A stretch of 64,000 nucleotides of DNA, taken from assembly GCF_029958925.1 (NCBI RefSeq), contig NZ_CP124617.1, forward strand, positions 1 through 64,000, read 5' to 3'. Made by a program: the position numbers and the translations under genes. The notes under the pieces are model-generated. The model did no database searches, was not told the DNA's origin, and saw only the letters and a list, made by a program, of their open reading frames with translations. Below, one piece after another: positions 34,929 to 43,349 of this stretch. The number at the start of each line of letters is the position of its first letter. Position 1 is the stretch's first letter. This DNA comes from Tropicibacter oceani. Lineage in GTDB: Bacteria; Pseudomonadota; Alphaproteobacteria; Rhodobacterales; Rhodobacteraceae.

Positions 34929-36127
34929 CAGTTCCGCCCCCATGCACGTTGCAGGATGATTTCCAACTCGTCAGCGACGCTGTTGGTGCTGGTCAGCGCA
35001 CGATCCAGTGTCTTGCGGACGAATTGCGTCGGGTCTACCTCGTAAACCGTCTGCTGGGTCATGCCGGCATCGCTGATCGCGGTGGATTTCAGCATCGGTT
35101 CGGTCAGGACCTGGTTCACAAGGATCGACCGCAGATAGCCCGCCATCTGGGTTTGAGGCCCGTCCGAGGGTTCGTAGCGCGTGATCAGGAACTTGACGAA
35201 ATCCCAGGTGACACGGCGCCCGATCGCCTCTTCGACGGCCTTGATGGTTTCCGAGGCCAGCTTGAGAAACTGGCTCATCGAGGCGATGTCGAGCATGCCG
35301 GGCACCACCGTGACCAGCAACCCGGTCGAGGCGGACAAGGCCGTCAGCGTCAGAAAGCCCAGCTGCGGCGGGCAATCCAGAAGCACGATGTCATAATCGC
35401 CTTCGACCTCTTCCAGCGCGATGGACAGCCGTTCGGCAAAGATCGGTTGCAGACGGTTGGCCAGGGCGTTGGCGGTTTCGGTTTCGTATTCCGACAGCAA
35501 CAGACCCGCGGGCACCATGTCGAGGTTGTGGAAATAGGTTTTCTGGATCACCGCCGACAGCGGCAGCTGATCCTCGTAGCGCAGCGCGTCATAGATCGTG
35601 CCGCTTTCGGCGAATTCCAGTTCGGGGCGGAACCCGAAAAAGGTGGTCAGGCTGGCCTGCGGATCAAGGTCCAGCACCAGCACCCGATACCCGCGCAGGG
35701 CATAGCGCTGCGCCAGGTGGATGGTGGCCGTCGTCTTGGACGAGCCGCCCTTGAAATTGACCACGGAAATGACCTGAAGCTTGTCGCCGTCGCCGCGTCC
35801 GGGGCGATAGGCATCGCTGTTCTTGCCGGTGCGCCCCAGGATGCCGCGCAGAGTGTCGATTTCCTCGGCGCTGTAAAAACGGTGGCCGCGGGCGTCGGTA
35901 TAGACCTCGGGAAAGCTGCCGTCCTTGTGCCGGTTGCGCAGGTTCGACGGGCTGACCCGCAGGATCTCCGCCACCTCGCCAGACCCGAACCGGCGCAGGC
36001 TTTTGCGCAGATCGGGCTGCATCGAGATCTTCATCTGCTTGTCCAGCGAACTGGCAAGGTTGTCGGCAAAGGCTCCGATGTGGTCTGATCCCACACCTTG
36101 CACTGCCCGTTCCGTCAGGTCATTCAT
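34928..36127 (-). CDS. repA: Partition ATPase RepA (ParA family)
   Basis: 399 residues, typical for RepA. An N-terminal helix-turn-helix extension (FGSGEVAEILRVSPSNLRNRHKDGSFPEVYTDARGHRFYSAEEID) precedes the deviant Walker A VVNFKGGSSKTT near residue 123, then LDLDPQASLTTFFG and VLLDCPPQLGFLTLTALSAS. RepA drives plasmid segregation and represses the operon together with RepB. It is the first gene of repABC; inverted repeats that may be its operators lie upstream. Confidence 0.95.
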   Translation of the reverse strand: MNDLTERAVQGVGSDHIGAFADNLASSLDKQMKISMQPDLRKSLRRFGSGEVAEILRVSPSNLRNRHKDGSFPEVYTDARGHRFYSAEEIDTLRGILGRTGKNSDAYRPGRGDGDKLQVISVVNFKGGSSKTTATIHLAQRYALRGYRVLVLDLDPQASLTTFFGFRPELEFAESGTIYDALRYEDQLPLSAVIQKTYFHNLDMVPAGLLLSEYETETANALANRLQPIFAERLSIALEEVEGDYDIVLLDCPPQLGFLTLTALSASTGLLVTVVPGMLDIASMSQFLKLASETIKAVEEAIGRRVTWDFVKFLITRYEPSDGPQTQMAGYLRSILVNQVLTEPMLKSTAISDAGMTQQTVYEVDPTQFVRKTLDRALTSTNSVADELEIILQRAWGRN

Positions 36128-36165
36128 GTCATGCCGCCTCTACCGGCCCTTATGGGCTCTTGTCG

Positions 36166-36210
36166 GTTCTGACGGCGTTCAGGCGTAATGACGCGTTTAG
36201 CCGTCAGAAC
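36166..36210. promoter_or_regulatory. Long inverted repeat upstream of repA (candidate operator)
   Basis: GTTCTGACGGC at 36166-36176 and its exact complement GCCGTCAGAAC at 36200-36210 frame 23 bases, beginning 38 bases upstream of the repA start. Position and symmetry fit an autoregulatory site for RepA/RepB overlapping the repABC promoter. Confidence 0.6.
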
Positions 36211-36265
36211 GTGAAATGCCACGATTGTCCGATTCCGGCAACAGTTTTCTATATCTTGTGTGAGG

Positions 36266-36291
36266 GTTTTCCACAGAGGCCTGTGGAAAAC
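36266..36291. promoter_or_regulatory. Palindrome containing two DnaA-box-like sequences
   Basis: GTTTTCCACAG-AGGC-CTGTGGAAAAC is an 11-bp perfect inverted repeat. Each arm contains TTTTCCACA, one base from the DnaA box TTATCCACA. It lies about 140 bases upstream of repA in the 251-base gap to puuD. It could assist replication initiation or be a bidirectional termination stem. Confidence 0.5.
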
Positions 36292-36378
36292 TGCCGGATT
36301 TCAACGGCAAAGCATGGATATAAAAGGGTTTTCCAGGCGCTCGCTGAGTGCGAGGCAGCAGTTTTCCTATCCCTGCGA

Positions 36379-37620
36379 TCAAGGCTGCTGTGCGCCACGG
36401 GCCTCTCGGACCCAGGCGACAATGATGTTGCGCGACTCGTCATCCATCTGGATTGCGCTGGGTGGGGGCATGGCGTGGCTCAGCCCGGCCTGCAGATAGA
36501 TCTGCCCGGCGTGCCGCGCCACATCGCCGGGGGTTTCCAGGTAAACGCCCTTGGGCGCCCATTGCAGGTTGCCCCAGACCGGCTCGCGCGCGTGGCACAT
36601 CGAACAGTTGCCGACCACGGTGTCATATGCCTCGGCAAAGCCGGCGACCTGAATGTATTTCTGTTCATAGGGGGTGAGGGGGCGGGCTTCGGCCTCCTCC
36701 CAGGTGTCGCCGGTGCGGACGGTCGACAGCCAGGCGATCACGACCATCAACAGGACGGTCACGGCCCAGGTCCAGTGCGGCCCCTTGCCGGTCTTGTGCA
36801 TGGTGTTGAAGTAGTGGCGGATGGTGACGCCGGTCAGAAAGACCAGGCTGGCGATGATCCAGCTGTATTGCGTCGCGAAGGCCAGCGGATAATGGGTCGA
36901 CAGCATCAGGAAGACGACCGGAAGCGTCAGATAGTTGTTGTGGGTCGACCGCAGCTTGGCGATCTTGCCGTATTTCGCGTCGGGGGTACGCCCGGCCTTC
37001 AGATCGTTCACCACGATGCGCTGGTTGGGCATGATCTGAAAGAACACGTTTGCCGTCATGATGGTCGCGGTAAAGGCACCCAGATGCAAAAGCGCGGCGC
37101 GGCCGGTAAAGATCTGGTTGTAGCCCCAGGACATCACCACGAGGATCGAGAACAGGATCAGCATCAGCACCGTCGGGCTTTCGCCCAGCTTGGATTTGCA
37201 CAGCGCATCATAGGCCAGCCATCCCACCGTCAGCGAGCCGCCGGAAATCACGATGCCCTGCCACAGGGTCAGGTCCGCCTTGGTCGGGTCCAGCAGGAAC
37301 AGCTCTCCTCCGACCCAGTAGATGATCATCAATAGCGCCGCACCTGTCAGCCAGGTGGTGTAGCTTTGCCATTTGTGCCAGGTCAGATGTTCGGGCAGGT
37401 GCGCCGGGGCGACCATGTATTTGACCGTGTGATAGAATCCGCCGCCGTGGACCTCCCATTCTTCGCCTTGGGCGCCTTGGGGCAGGTCCGGGCCGGGGCG
37501 CAACATCAGGTCCAGCGCGATAAAGTAGAAGGACGCACCGATCCAGGCCATCGCGGTGACCACATGAAGCCAGCGCACCGAAAATGCGATCCAGTCCCAT
37601 AGAATTGCCAGATCATACAC
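36379..37620 (-). CDS. puuD: Membrane-bound urate hydroxylase with cytochrome c domain (PuuD type)
   Basis: 413 residues from GTG 37620, which has GGGAGAAAA upstream and gives the family N terminus VYDLAILWDWIAFSVRWLHVVTAMAWIGASFYFIALDL. About eight membrane segments are followed by a C-terminal cytochrome c module with CSMCH near residue 338 and distal Met in the AMPPP region. PuuD oxidises urate to 5-hydroxyisourate, passing electrons to cytochrome c rather than making peroxide. It is divergent from a LysR gene and two genes away from 5-hydroxyisourate hydrolase. Bases 36128-36378 between it and repA hold the replication repeats listed separately. Confidence 0.9.
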   Translation of the reverse strand: MYDLAILWDWIAFSVRWLHVVTAMAWIGASFYFIALDLMLRPGPDLPQGAQGEEWEVHGGGFYHTVKYMVAPAHLPEHLTWHKWQSYTTWLTGAALLMIIYWVGGELFLLDPTKADLTLWQGIVISGGSLTVGWLAYDALCKSKLGESPTVLMLILFSILVVMSWGYNQIFTGRAALLHLGAFTATIMTANVFFQIMPNQRIVVNDLKAGRTPDAKYGKIAKLRSTHNNYLTLPVVFLMLSTHYPLAFATQYSWIIASLVFLTGVTIRHYFNTMHKTGKGPHWTWAVTVLLMVVIAWLSTVRTGDTWEEAEARPLTPYEQKYIQVAGFAEAYDTVVGNCSMCHAREPVWGNLQWAPKGVYLETPGDVARHAGQIYLQAGLSHAMPPPSAIQMDDESRNIIVAWVREARGAQQP

Positions 37621-37720
37621 GGATTTTCTCCCAACGTTCGAATGTCGCGCCACACTAGGCGAGACCAGTTTATTCTGGTATTGCGCCAAAAAGCCAAGCA
37701 GCATCAAAAAATTCGGAACA

Positions 37721-38629
37721 ATGTCCTATCTCGACAACGTGCGCACCTTTGTCCGTGTCTATGAATTGGGCAGCATGTCCGCTGCAGGACGTGATTTGCG
37801 CATTTCTCCGGCGGTGACTTCGTCGCGGATTTCGCAGTTGGAGGAACACCTGGGCGTTCGCCTGTTCCAAAGGACGACCCGCAGCCTGACGCCGACCGAG
37901 CAAGGGCAATCCTTTTATCGCGGCGCGACGGATATCCTCGAGGCGGTCGAAACCGCCGAGGCGCAGATCGTCAACATCACCGAAAACCTGCGCGGATCGC
38001 TGTATGTTGCGGCGCCGCTGGGGGTTGGGCGGCGATTGATCGCGCCGCAGGTGCCGGATTTCCTCAAGGCATACCCCGAGGTCAGCGTGCGCCTGCGCCT
38101 GACCGACAGAAAAGTCGATCTGACGACCGAAGGGCTGGATCTGGCGTTTTTCCTGGGCCAACCCGAGGACAGCAACCTGCGCATTCGCAAGATCGCGGAT
38201 GTGGACCGGGTGCTTTGCGCCGCGCCAGAGTATGTCGCGCGGCGGGGAATGCCCGCCAATGGGGACGAATTGGTGTCTCAGGGGCACGAATGCCTCAGCC
38301 TGCGGTTTCCCGGTGCGACCGAATTCCAGTGGCGGCTGTCCACCGCTGCCGGGCCAAAACGGTTTCGCGTTGCGGGGCGCTATGAATGCGACGATGGCGA
38401 CGTTCTGACCGACTGGGCGCTGGCGGGGCAGGGGGTGGCGATGAAACCGGTGTTCGAGATCGCCGAACACCTGGCAAGCGGCGCATTGGTGCCTGTGGCG
38501 GTGCAAACCCCGCCCGAGCCGATCCAGATGGCCTGCCTGTTCACCCACCGCCGCCGCCAGGACCCCAAGACCCGATTGTTCATGGAATTCATGATCGAAC
38601 GGATTGCCGGGCAGGTGCGGGGGCAATGA
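37721..38629 (+). CDS. LysR-family transcriptional regulator
   Basis: 302 residues. N-terminal helix-turn-helix MSYLDNVRTFVRVYELGSMSAAGRDLRISPAVTSSRISQLEEHLGVRLFQRTTRSLTPTEQG, then an effector domain of the DsdC/CrgA-like group (LRGSLYVAAPLGVGRRLIAPQVPDFLKAYPEVSVRLRLTDRKVDL). It is divergent from puuD across 100 bases and convergent with hiuH. It probably controls urate catabolism, by position only. Confidence 0.88.
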   Translation: MSYLDNVRTFVRVYELGSMSAAGRDLRISPAVTSSRISQLEEHLGVRLFQRTTRSLTPTEQGQSFYRGATDILEAVETAEAQIVNITENLRGSLYVAAPLGVGRRLIAPQVPDFLKAYPEVSVRLRLTDRKVDLTTEGLDLAFFLGQPEDSNLRIRKIADVDRVLCAAPEYVARRGMPANGDELVSQGHECLSLRFPGATEFQWRLSTAAGPKRFRVAGRYECDDGDVLTDWALAGQGVAMKPVFEIAEHLASGALVPVAVQTPPEPIQMACLFTHRRRQDPKTRLFMEFMIERIAGQVRGQ

Positions 38630-38640
38630 CGGCGCCCGGC

Positions 38641-38997
38641 TCAGCTGCCGCGATAGGTGCTCATCCCGTAGGGCGAAAGCAGCAGGGGCACGTGGTAATG
38701 CGCCTGCGGGTCTGACATGCCGAACCGGATCGGGATCTGGTCCAGGAACAGCGTGTCGCCCTGGGCCTGACCGGTGTCACGCAGGTAGTCCCCGGCAAAA
38801 AAGACCAGTTCATAGGTGCCGGTCCTGAACGCGTCGGCCGGCAGGATCGGGGCATCGGTGCGGCCATCGGCGTTGGTCACGGTCTCGGCGATTTTCTTGT
38901 GGGAATTGCCGGTCACCCGGTACAGCGCGATACGGATGCCCGGCGCGGGACATCCGCGCGCGGTGTCCAGAACGTGGGTCGTCAGGTAACCAGTCAT
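38641..38997 (-). CDS. hiuH: 5-hydroxyisourate hydrolase
   Basis: 118 residues, transthyretin-like fold. The catalytic His is in [11 protein letters not shown] at the N terminus, an Arg lies in RIALYRV, a second active-site His is in [13 protein letters not shown] and the diagnostic C-terminal tetrapeptide is YRGS. It converts 5-hydroxyisourate from PuuD to OHCU, which the downstream divergent fusion protein decarboxylates. It is convergent with the LysR gene. Confidence 0.95.
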   Translation of the reverse strand: MTGYLTTHVLDTARGCPAPGIRIALYRVTGNSHKKIAETVTNADGRTDAPILPADAFRTGTYELVFFAGDYLRDTGQAQGDTLFLDQIPIRFGMSDPQAHYHVPLLLSPYGMSTYRGS

Positions 38998-39145
38998 GTT
39001 GCGAGTCTCCGATCCGTTTCGCTATGTCTAGGCCGGATGCGCCGTGAAAGGCAAAACCCGACCGACAGAATGCTCCTATCCGTTTTTTTTGAAAAACGTC
39101 CGGGATTTTCTGGCATATGCAGGGGTCAACCTGAAAGGAAGTCAA

Positions 39146-40558
39146 GTGAAACGCTATCCGCGAGACATGACAGGCCATGGTGCGGTGCCGCCCGCCGCCA
39201 ACTGGCCGAACGGCGCAAAGATCGCCGTGCAGATCGTGCTGAACTACGAAGAAGGCGGCGAAAACAACGTCTTGCATGGCGATGCCGCTTCCGAAGCCTT
39301 TCTGTCGGAAATCACCGGTGCGGCGCCCTGGCCGGGGCAGCGGCACTGGAACATGGAATCGATCTATGAATACGGCAGCCGCGCCGGGTTCTGGCGTGTC
39401 CACCGCCAGCTCAGGGATCTTCCGATCACCGTCTACGGCGTGGCCACGGCGTTGGCCCGCGCCCCTGAACAGGTCGCCGCGATGAAGGCGGCGGGCTGGG
39501 AAATCGCCAGCCACGGGTTGAAGTGGGTCGAACACAAGGACATGCCCGCCGAGGAAGAGCGTGCCCAGATCCGCGAGGCGATCCGCCTGCATACCGAAGT
39601 GGTCGGCAGCCCGCCACGCGGCTGGTACACGGGGCGTTGTTCGATGAACACGGTCGACCTGGCCGCCGCCGAGGGCGATCTTGCCTATATCGCCGACAGC
39701 TACGCCGACGATCTGCCGTATTGGGTCAGGGCAGGGGACAAGGATCAGCTGATCGTTCCCTACACGATGGACTGCAACGACATGCGCTTTGCGATCCAGG
39801 CGGGCTATACCAACGGCGATCAGTTCGAAAGCTACCTGAAAGACAGCTTTGACATGCTCTATGCCGAAGGGGAGCAGGGCGCGCCAAAAATCCTGTCGAT
39901 CGGGTTGCACTGCCGCCTGGTCGGGCGTCCCGGGCGCGCCGCCGCCTTTCAGCGTGCGCTGGACCATTTCAAGGCCCATGACGGCGTCTGGTTCGCGACC
40001 CGCGAACAGATCGCCGACCATTGGGCGCGGGAACATCCGCCGGTGCAGCGGATCAGGCCGTCGCAGATGGACAAGGCAAGCTTTGTGGCCGAATACGGCG
40101 GTATTTTCGAGCATAGCCCGTGGATCGCCGAAGCCGGTTTTGACCTGGAATTCGGGCCGACCCATGATTCCGCCGCCGGGGTCCACAGCCTGCTGTCGCG
40201 GATCTTTCGCAGCGCCAGCGAAGAACAGCGCCTTGGCGTGTTGACCGCGCACCCCGATCTGGCCGGCAAACTGGCCGCCGCCGGGCGCCTGACCCGCGAA
40301 AGCACGGCGGAACAGGCGGGGGCAGGGCTGGACATGCTGACCGATGACGAACGCGCCGAATTCACCGCGCTGAACACCGCCTACACGACGCGGTTCGGTT
40401 TCCCCTTTATCATCGCCGTGCGCGACAACACCAAGGCGTCGATCATGGAGGCGTTCAAGCGCCGCATCGACAACAGCCGCGAGGCCGAGTTTGCCGAGGC
40501 CTGCCGCCAGGTCGAACGCATCGCCGAGCTGCGCCTGCAGGAAAAATTTGCCCGATGA
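39146..40558 (+). CDS. puuE: Bifunctional allantoinase (PuuE) - OHCU decarboxylase (UraD) fusion
   Basis: 470 residues from GTG 39146, which has AGGAAG upstream. Residues 1-300 are a polysaccharide-deacetylase-like allantoinase (YPRDMTGHGAVPPAANWPNGAKIAVQIVLNYEEGGE, WEIASHGLKW, SIGLHCRLVGRPGR). Residues 305-470 form a UraD domain (MDKASFVAEYGGIFEHSPWIAEAG, GVLTAHPDLAGKLA, with the catalytic region His-Pro and FGFPFIIAVR). The protein therefore makes (S)-allantoin from OHCU and opens it to allantoate. The fusion is known in some alphaproteobacteria. Its stop overlaps the allA start. Confidence 0.93.
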   Translation: MKRYPRDMTGHGAVPPAANWPNGAKIAVQIVLNYEEGGENNVLHGDAASEAFLSEITGAAPWPGQRHWNMESIYEYGSRAGFWRVHRQLRDLPITVYGVATALARAPEQVAAMKAAGWEIASHGLKWVEHKDMPAEEERAQIREAIRLHTEVVGSPPRGWYTGRCSMNTVDLAAAEGDLAYIADSYADDLPYWVRAGDKDQLIVPYTMDCNDMRFAIQAGYTNGDQFESYLKDSFDMLYAEGEQGAPKILSIGLHCRLVGRPGRAAAFQRALDHFKAHDGVWFATREQIADHWAREHPPVQRIRPSQMDKASFVAEYGGIFEHSPWIAEAGFDLEFGPTHDSAAGVHSLLSRIFRSASEEQRLGVLTAHPDLAGKLAAAGRLTRESTAEQAGAGLDMLTDDERAEFTALNTAYTTRFGFPFIIAVRDNTKASIMEAFKRRIDNSREAEFAEACRQVERIAELRLQEKFAR

Positions 40559-41040
40559 CCCGGATGATCGCGATCCAGCCGCTGACGGCGCAGGCCTTTG
40601 CGCCCTTTGGCGATGTCCTTGACGTTGCGGGCGATCCCGACAAGCTGATCAATCAGGGCATGTGCGGGCGCTACCACGACCGCGCAAAGCTGGATTTTTC
40701 CGACGGGCGCGCCGGGATCAGCCTGTTCAAGGCGATCCCGCGCGATCTGCCGCTGAAACTGGACATGGTCGAACGCCATCCCGATGGCAGCCAGGCTTTC
40801 CTGCCGCTCAGCCAAGAGCCGTTCCTGGTGGTGGTGGCCCCGGATCAGGGCGGCGTGCCGGGTCTGCCGCTGGCCTTTCGCACAGCACCGGGGCAGGGGG
40901 TGAATTATCATCGCGGGGTCTGGCATGGGGTGCTGACCCCGCTTTCGCAGCCCGGCCTGTTCGCGGTCGTCGACCGGATCGGTGACGGCCCCAACCTTCA
41001 GGAACACTGGTTCAAGGACGCAATCCTGATCGGGCCATGA
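40555..41040 (+). CDS. allA: Ureidoglycolate lyase
   Basis: 161 residues with the AllA pattern: FAPFGDVLD, MCGRYHDRAKLDFSDGRAGISLFKA, VERHPDGSQAFLPLSQEPFLVVVAPDQGG and NYHRGVWHGVLTPL (conserved His in the cupin-like barrel). It splits (S)-ureidoglycolate into glyoxylate and urea. The start overlaps the upstream stop by 4 bases (ATGA), so the two proteins are translationally coupled. Its product glyoxylate is a substrate for the aldolase encoded next on the opposite strand. Confidence 0.92.
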   Translation: MTRMIAIQPLTAQAFAPFGDVLDVAGDPDKLINQGMCGRYHDRAKLDFSDGRAGISLFKAIPRDLPLKLDMVERHPDGSQAFLPLSQEPFLVVVAPDQGGVPGLPLAFRTAPGQGVNYHRGVWHGVLTPLSQPGLFAVVDRIGDGPNLQEHWFKDAILIGP

Positions 41041-41056
41041 CGGCGGGGCAGGGGGG

Positions 41057-42220
41057 TCAATAACCGCGTCCGCGTGCCGAAACCGGCCACAGGGTTTCGA
41101 CCTTGCCACCGCGCACGCCCACGAACCAGTCATGCAGGTTCACGGTGGGGTCGCAGTGGCCGGGGATCACCCTCAGTTTTTCGTTGATCTTCAGGCGGCC
41201 GCCGGGGTCGCTCAGCTCGCCATGTTCGTCCGAGCATTTCACATAGGTGACGTCATCGCGGCCAAAGACCACCGGCAGGCCCGAATCCACCGACTGCGCC
41301 TTGAGCCCCGCATCGACGATCGCGATGTCCGGTTTGGTATGCGACATGACGCTGGTCAGGACGAACAGCGCATTTTCCCATGTGCCTTGGTCGATCCGCT
41401 GGCCGTCCTGGTCCAGAATGCGGCCATAGTCGGCATCCATGAAGGCGTAGGACCCGCACTGCAGTTCGTTGTACAGGCCCGACGCGGTTTCCAAGGGATA
41501 GGTCCCGGTGCCACCGCCCGTCACCAGCGGGCAGGGGAGGGCACTGGCCGCCAGCGCGTCCAGAACATCGCGGACCATGGCGATGACGATAACCAGCTTA
41601 GCCTTGCGTTCTTCGTAGCGGTCAAGGTGCTGCGCGGACCCTTGATAGGCCTGCAGGCCGCCAAAGGTCAGCCCGGGGGCGGCGACGATGGCCTTGGCGA
41701 TCTGCACTGCCTCTTGCGCGGTGGTCACGCCGCAGCGCCCCGCGCCGCAGTCGATTTCCACAAGGCATTCGATGTTCGTGCCGTGTCGCACGGCGGCGGC
41801 GGACAGTTCGGCCACGTTGGCGATGTCATCGACGCAAACGCTGGTGCGCGCGCCCAGTTTCGGCAGGCGCGCCAAGCGGTCGATCTTGACCGGGTCGCGC
41901 ACCTGGTTTGACACCAGCACGTCCGTGATGCCGCCGCGGGCAAAGACTTCGGCCTCGGAAACCTTTTGACAGCAGACGCCACAGGCCCCGCCCAGCCGCT
42001 GCTGCAGCCGCGCCACGTCCACGGATTTGTGCATCTTGCCGTGCACCCGGTGGCGCATGCCATGCGCGGCGGCAAAGTCGCCCATCTTGCGGATGTTGCG
42101 TTCAAGCGCATCGAGGTCAAGGATCAGGCAAGGGGTCTGGATATCGGCCGCATCCATGCCGGGCTTGGCCGGAATGTCGAAACCCACTTCAAAGGCGTCC
42201 AGATCCATCGGGGTGTCCAT
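41057..42220 (-). CDS. D-threonine/3-hydroxyaspartate aldolase-like PLP enzyme (BhcC-like)
   Basis: 387 residues from ATG 42220, with GGAGCAG upstream. Alanine-racemase-type N-terminal barrel: the PLP lysine is in HRVHGKMHKSVDVARLQ and GACGVCCQKVSEAEVFARGG follows; the C-terminal domain has the DSD1-type metal site HCDPTVNLHDW. The full-length sequence looks very like BhcC, the beta-hydroxyaspartate aldolase of Paracoccus, which condenses glycine and glyoxylate. It lies 16 bases from the convergent allA and 84 bases downstream of the ureidoglycine aminohydrolase gene, so it probably consumes purine-derived glyoxylate. No bhcA, bhcB or bhcD is in the window. Confidence 0.85.
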   Translation of the reverse strand: MDTPMDLDAFEVGFDIPAKPGMDAADIQTPCLILDLDALERNIRKMGDFAAAHGMRHRVHGKMHKSVDVARLQQRLGGACGVCCQKVSEAEVFARGGITDVLVSNQVRDPVKIDRLARLPKLGARTSVCVDDIANVAELSAAAVRHGTNIECLVEIDCGAGRCGVTTAQEAVQIAKAIVAAPGLTFGGLQAYQGSAQHLDRYEERKAKLVIVIAMVRDVLDALAASALPCPLVTGGGTGTYPLETASGLYNELQCGSYAFMDADYGRILDQDGQRIDQGTWENALFVLTSVMSHTKPDIAIVDAGLKAQSVDSGLPVVFGRDDVTYVKCSDEHGELSDPGGRLKINEKLRVIPGHCDPTVNLHDWFVGVRGGKVETLWPVSARGRGY

Positions 42221-42304
42221 CTTGCTGCTCCTGTCACGGAAAGGCTCGCCAACCGCGTTCAAGATAGCCTGTTCGGATGCGGTGTAAATCGCGCCGCGCA
42301 GGCA

Positions 42305-43144
42305 TCAGCGCCGGCCAGCGCCCCCCAGCCGCAGCGGCATGTGGCGGTTGACGTCCTTGTAAAGCAGATAGCGGAACTTGCCGGGGCCACCGGCATAGCA
42401 GGCCTGCGGGCAAAAGGCGCGCAGCCACATGTAATCCCCGGCCTCGACCTCGACCCAGTCGTTGTTCAGCCGATAGACTGCCTTGCCTTCCAGCACGTAC
42501 AGGCCATGCTCCATGACATGGGTTTCCAGAAAGGGAATGACCGCGCCGGGTTCAAAGGTGACGACCGTCACATGCATGTCGTGGCGCAGGTCGGACGGAT
42601 CGACAAAGCGCGTGGTGGCCCATTTGCCATCGGTGCCGGGCATCTGCGTCGGTGCAATGTCGTTTTCGTTCAGGATCAGCACGTCGGGCGCGTCCAGCCC
42701 CTCGACCGCCTCATAGGCCTTGCGGATCCAGTGAAACCGCAGGGTGTCCTGACCGTGGTTGCGCAGGGTCCATTTGGCTCCGGCGGGAAGATAGGCATAG
42801 CCGCCGGGGGTCAAGGCATGGGTCTGGCCAGCCACCTGCAACGTGGCGGTGCCTTCGACGACGAACAGCACGCCTTCGGCCTCGGGGTCGGTTTCGGGGC
42901 GGTCGGACCCGCCGCCGGGGCGGACCTCCATGATGTATTGGGAAAACGTCTCGGCAAAGCCGCTGAGCGGGCGCGAGATCACCCAAAGGCGGGTTTCGTC
43001 CCAGAACGGCAAAAAGCTGGTGACGATGTCGCGCATGGTGCCCTTCGGGATCACCGCATAGGCATCCGTGAACACGGCGCGGTCCGTCAACAGCTGGTCC
43101 TGGCCCGGGTGCCCGCCGTGGGGGGCGTAATACTTGGTGCTCAT
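42305..43144 (-). CDS. allE: (S)-ureidoglycine aminohydrolase, bicupin
   Basis: 279 residues from ATG 43144 (MSTKYYAPHGGHPGQ). Two cupin domains: GVLFVVEGTATLQVAGQTHALTPGGYAYLPAG in the first and the metal-binding VIPFLETHVMEHGLYVLEGKAVYRLNNDWVEVEAGDYMWLRAFCPQACYAGGPGKFRYLLYKDVNRH in the second. It deaminates ureidoglycine to ureidoglycolate, feeding AllA. The preceding enzyme, allantoate amidohydrolase, is not in the window. It is followed by the BhcC-like gene. Confidence 0.92.
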   Translation of the reverse strand: MSTKYYAPHGGHPGQDQLLTDRAVFTDAYAVIPKGTMRDIVTSFLPFWDETRLWVISRPLSGFAETFSQYIMEVRPGGGSDRPETDPEAEGVLFVVEGTATLQVAGQTHALTPGGYAYLPAGAKWTLRNHGQDTLRFHWIRKAYEAVEGLDAPDVLILNENDIAPTQMPGTDGKWATTRFVDPSDLRHDMHVTVVTFEPGAVIPFLETHVMEHGLYVLEGKAVYRLNNDWVEVEAGDYMWLRAFCPQACYAGGPGKFRYLLYKDVNRHMPLRLGGAGRR

Positions 43145-43349
43145 GGATGCTCCTGCAGGCAAGGGGATTTGGTCTGACTATGCGACGCGGCCCGGGGGCA
43201 GACCAGACGCAAAGAGGTGACAGCAGTTTTCCGAAGATTTTGATAATGCGATCAGGATCTTCGCGGTTTCTGGGGAAATGTGGCGTCCGGCCTCTGTTGC
43301 GCTTTTATATAACATAACACAAATTACCGGATTAATGCGACCCTGCCGA

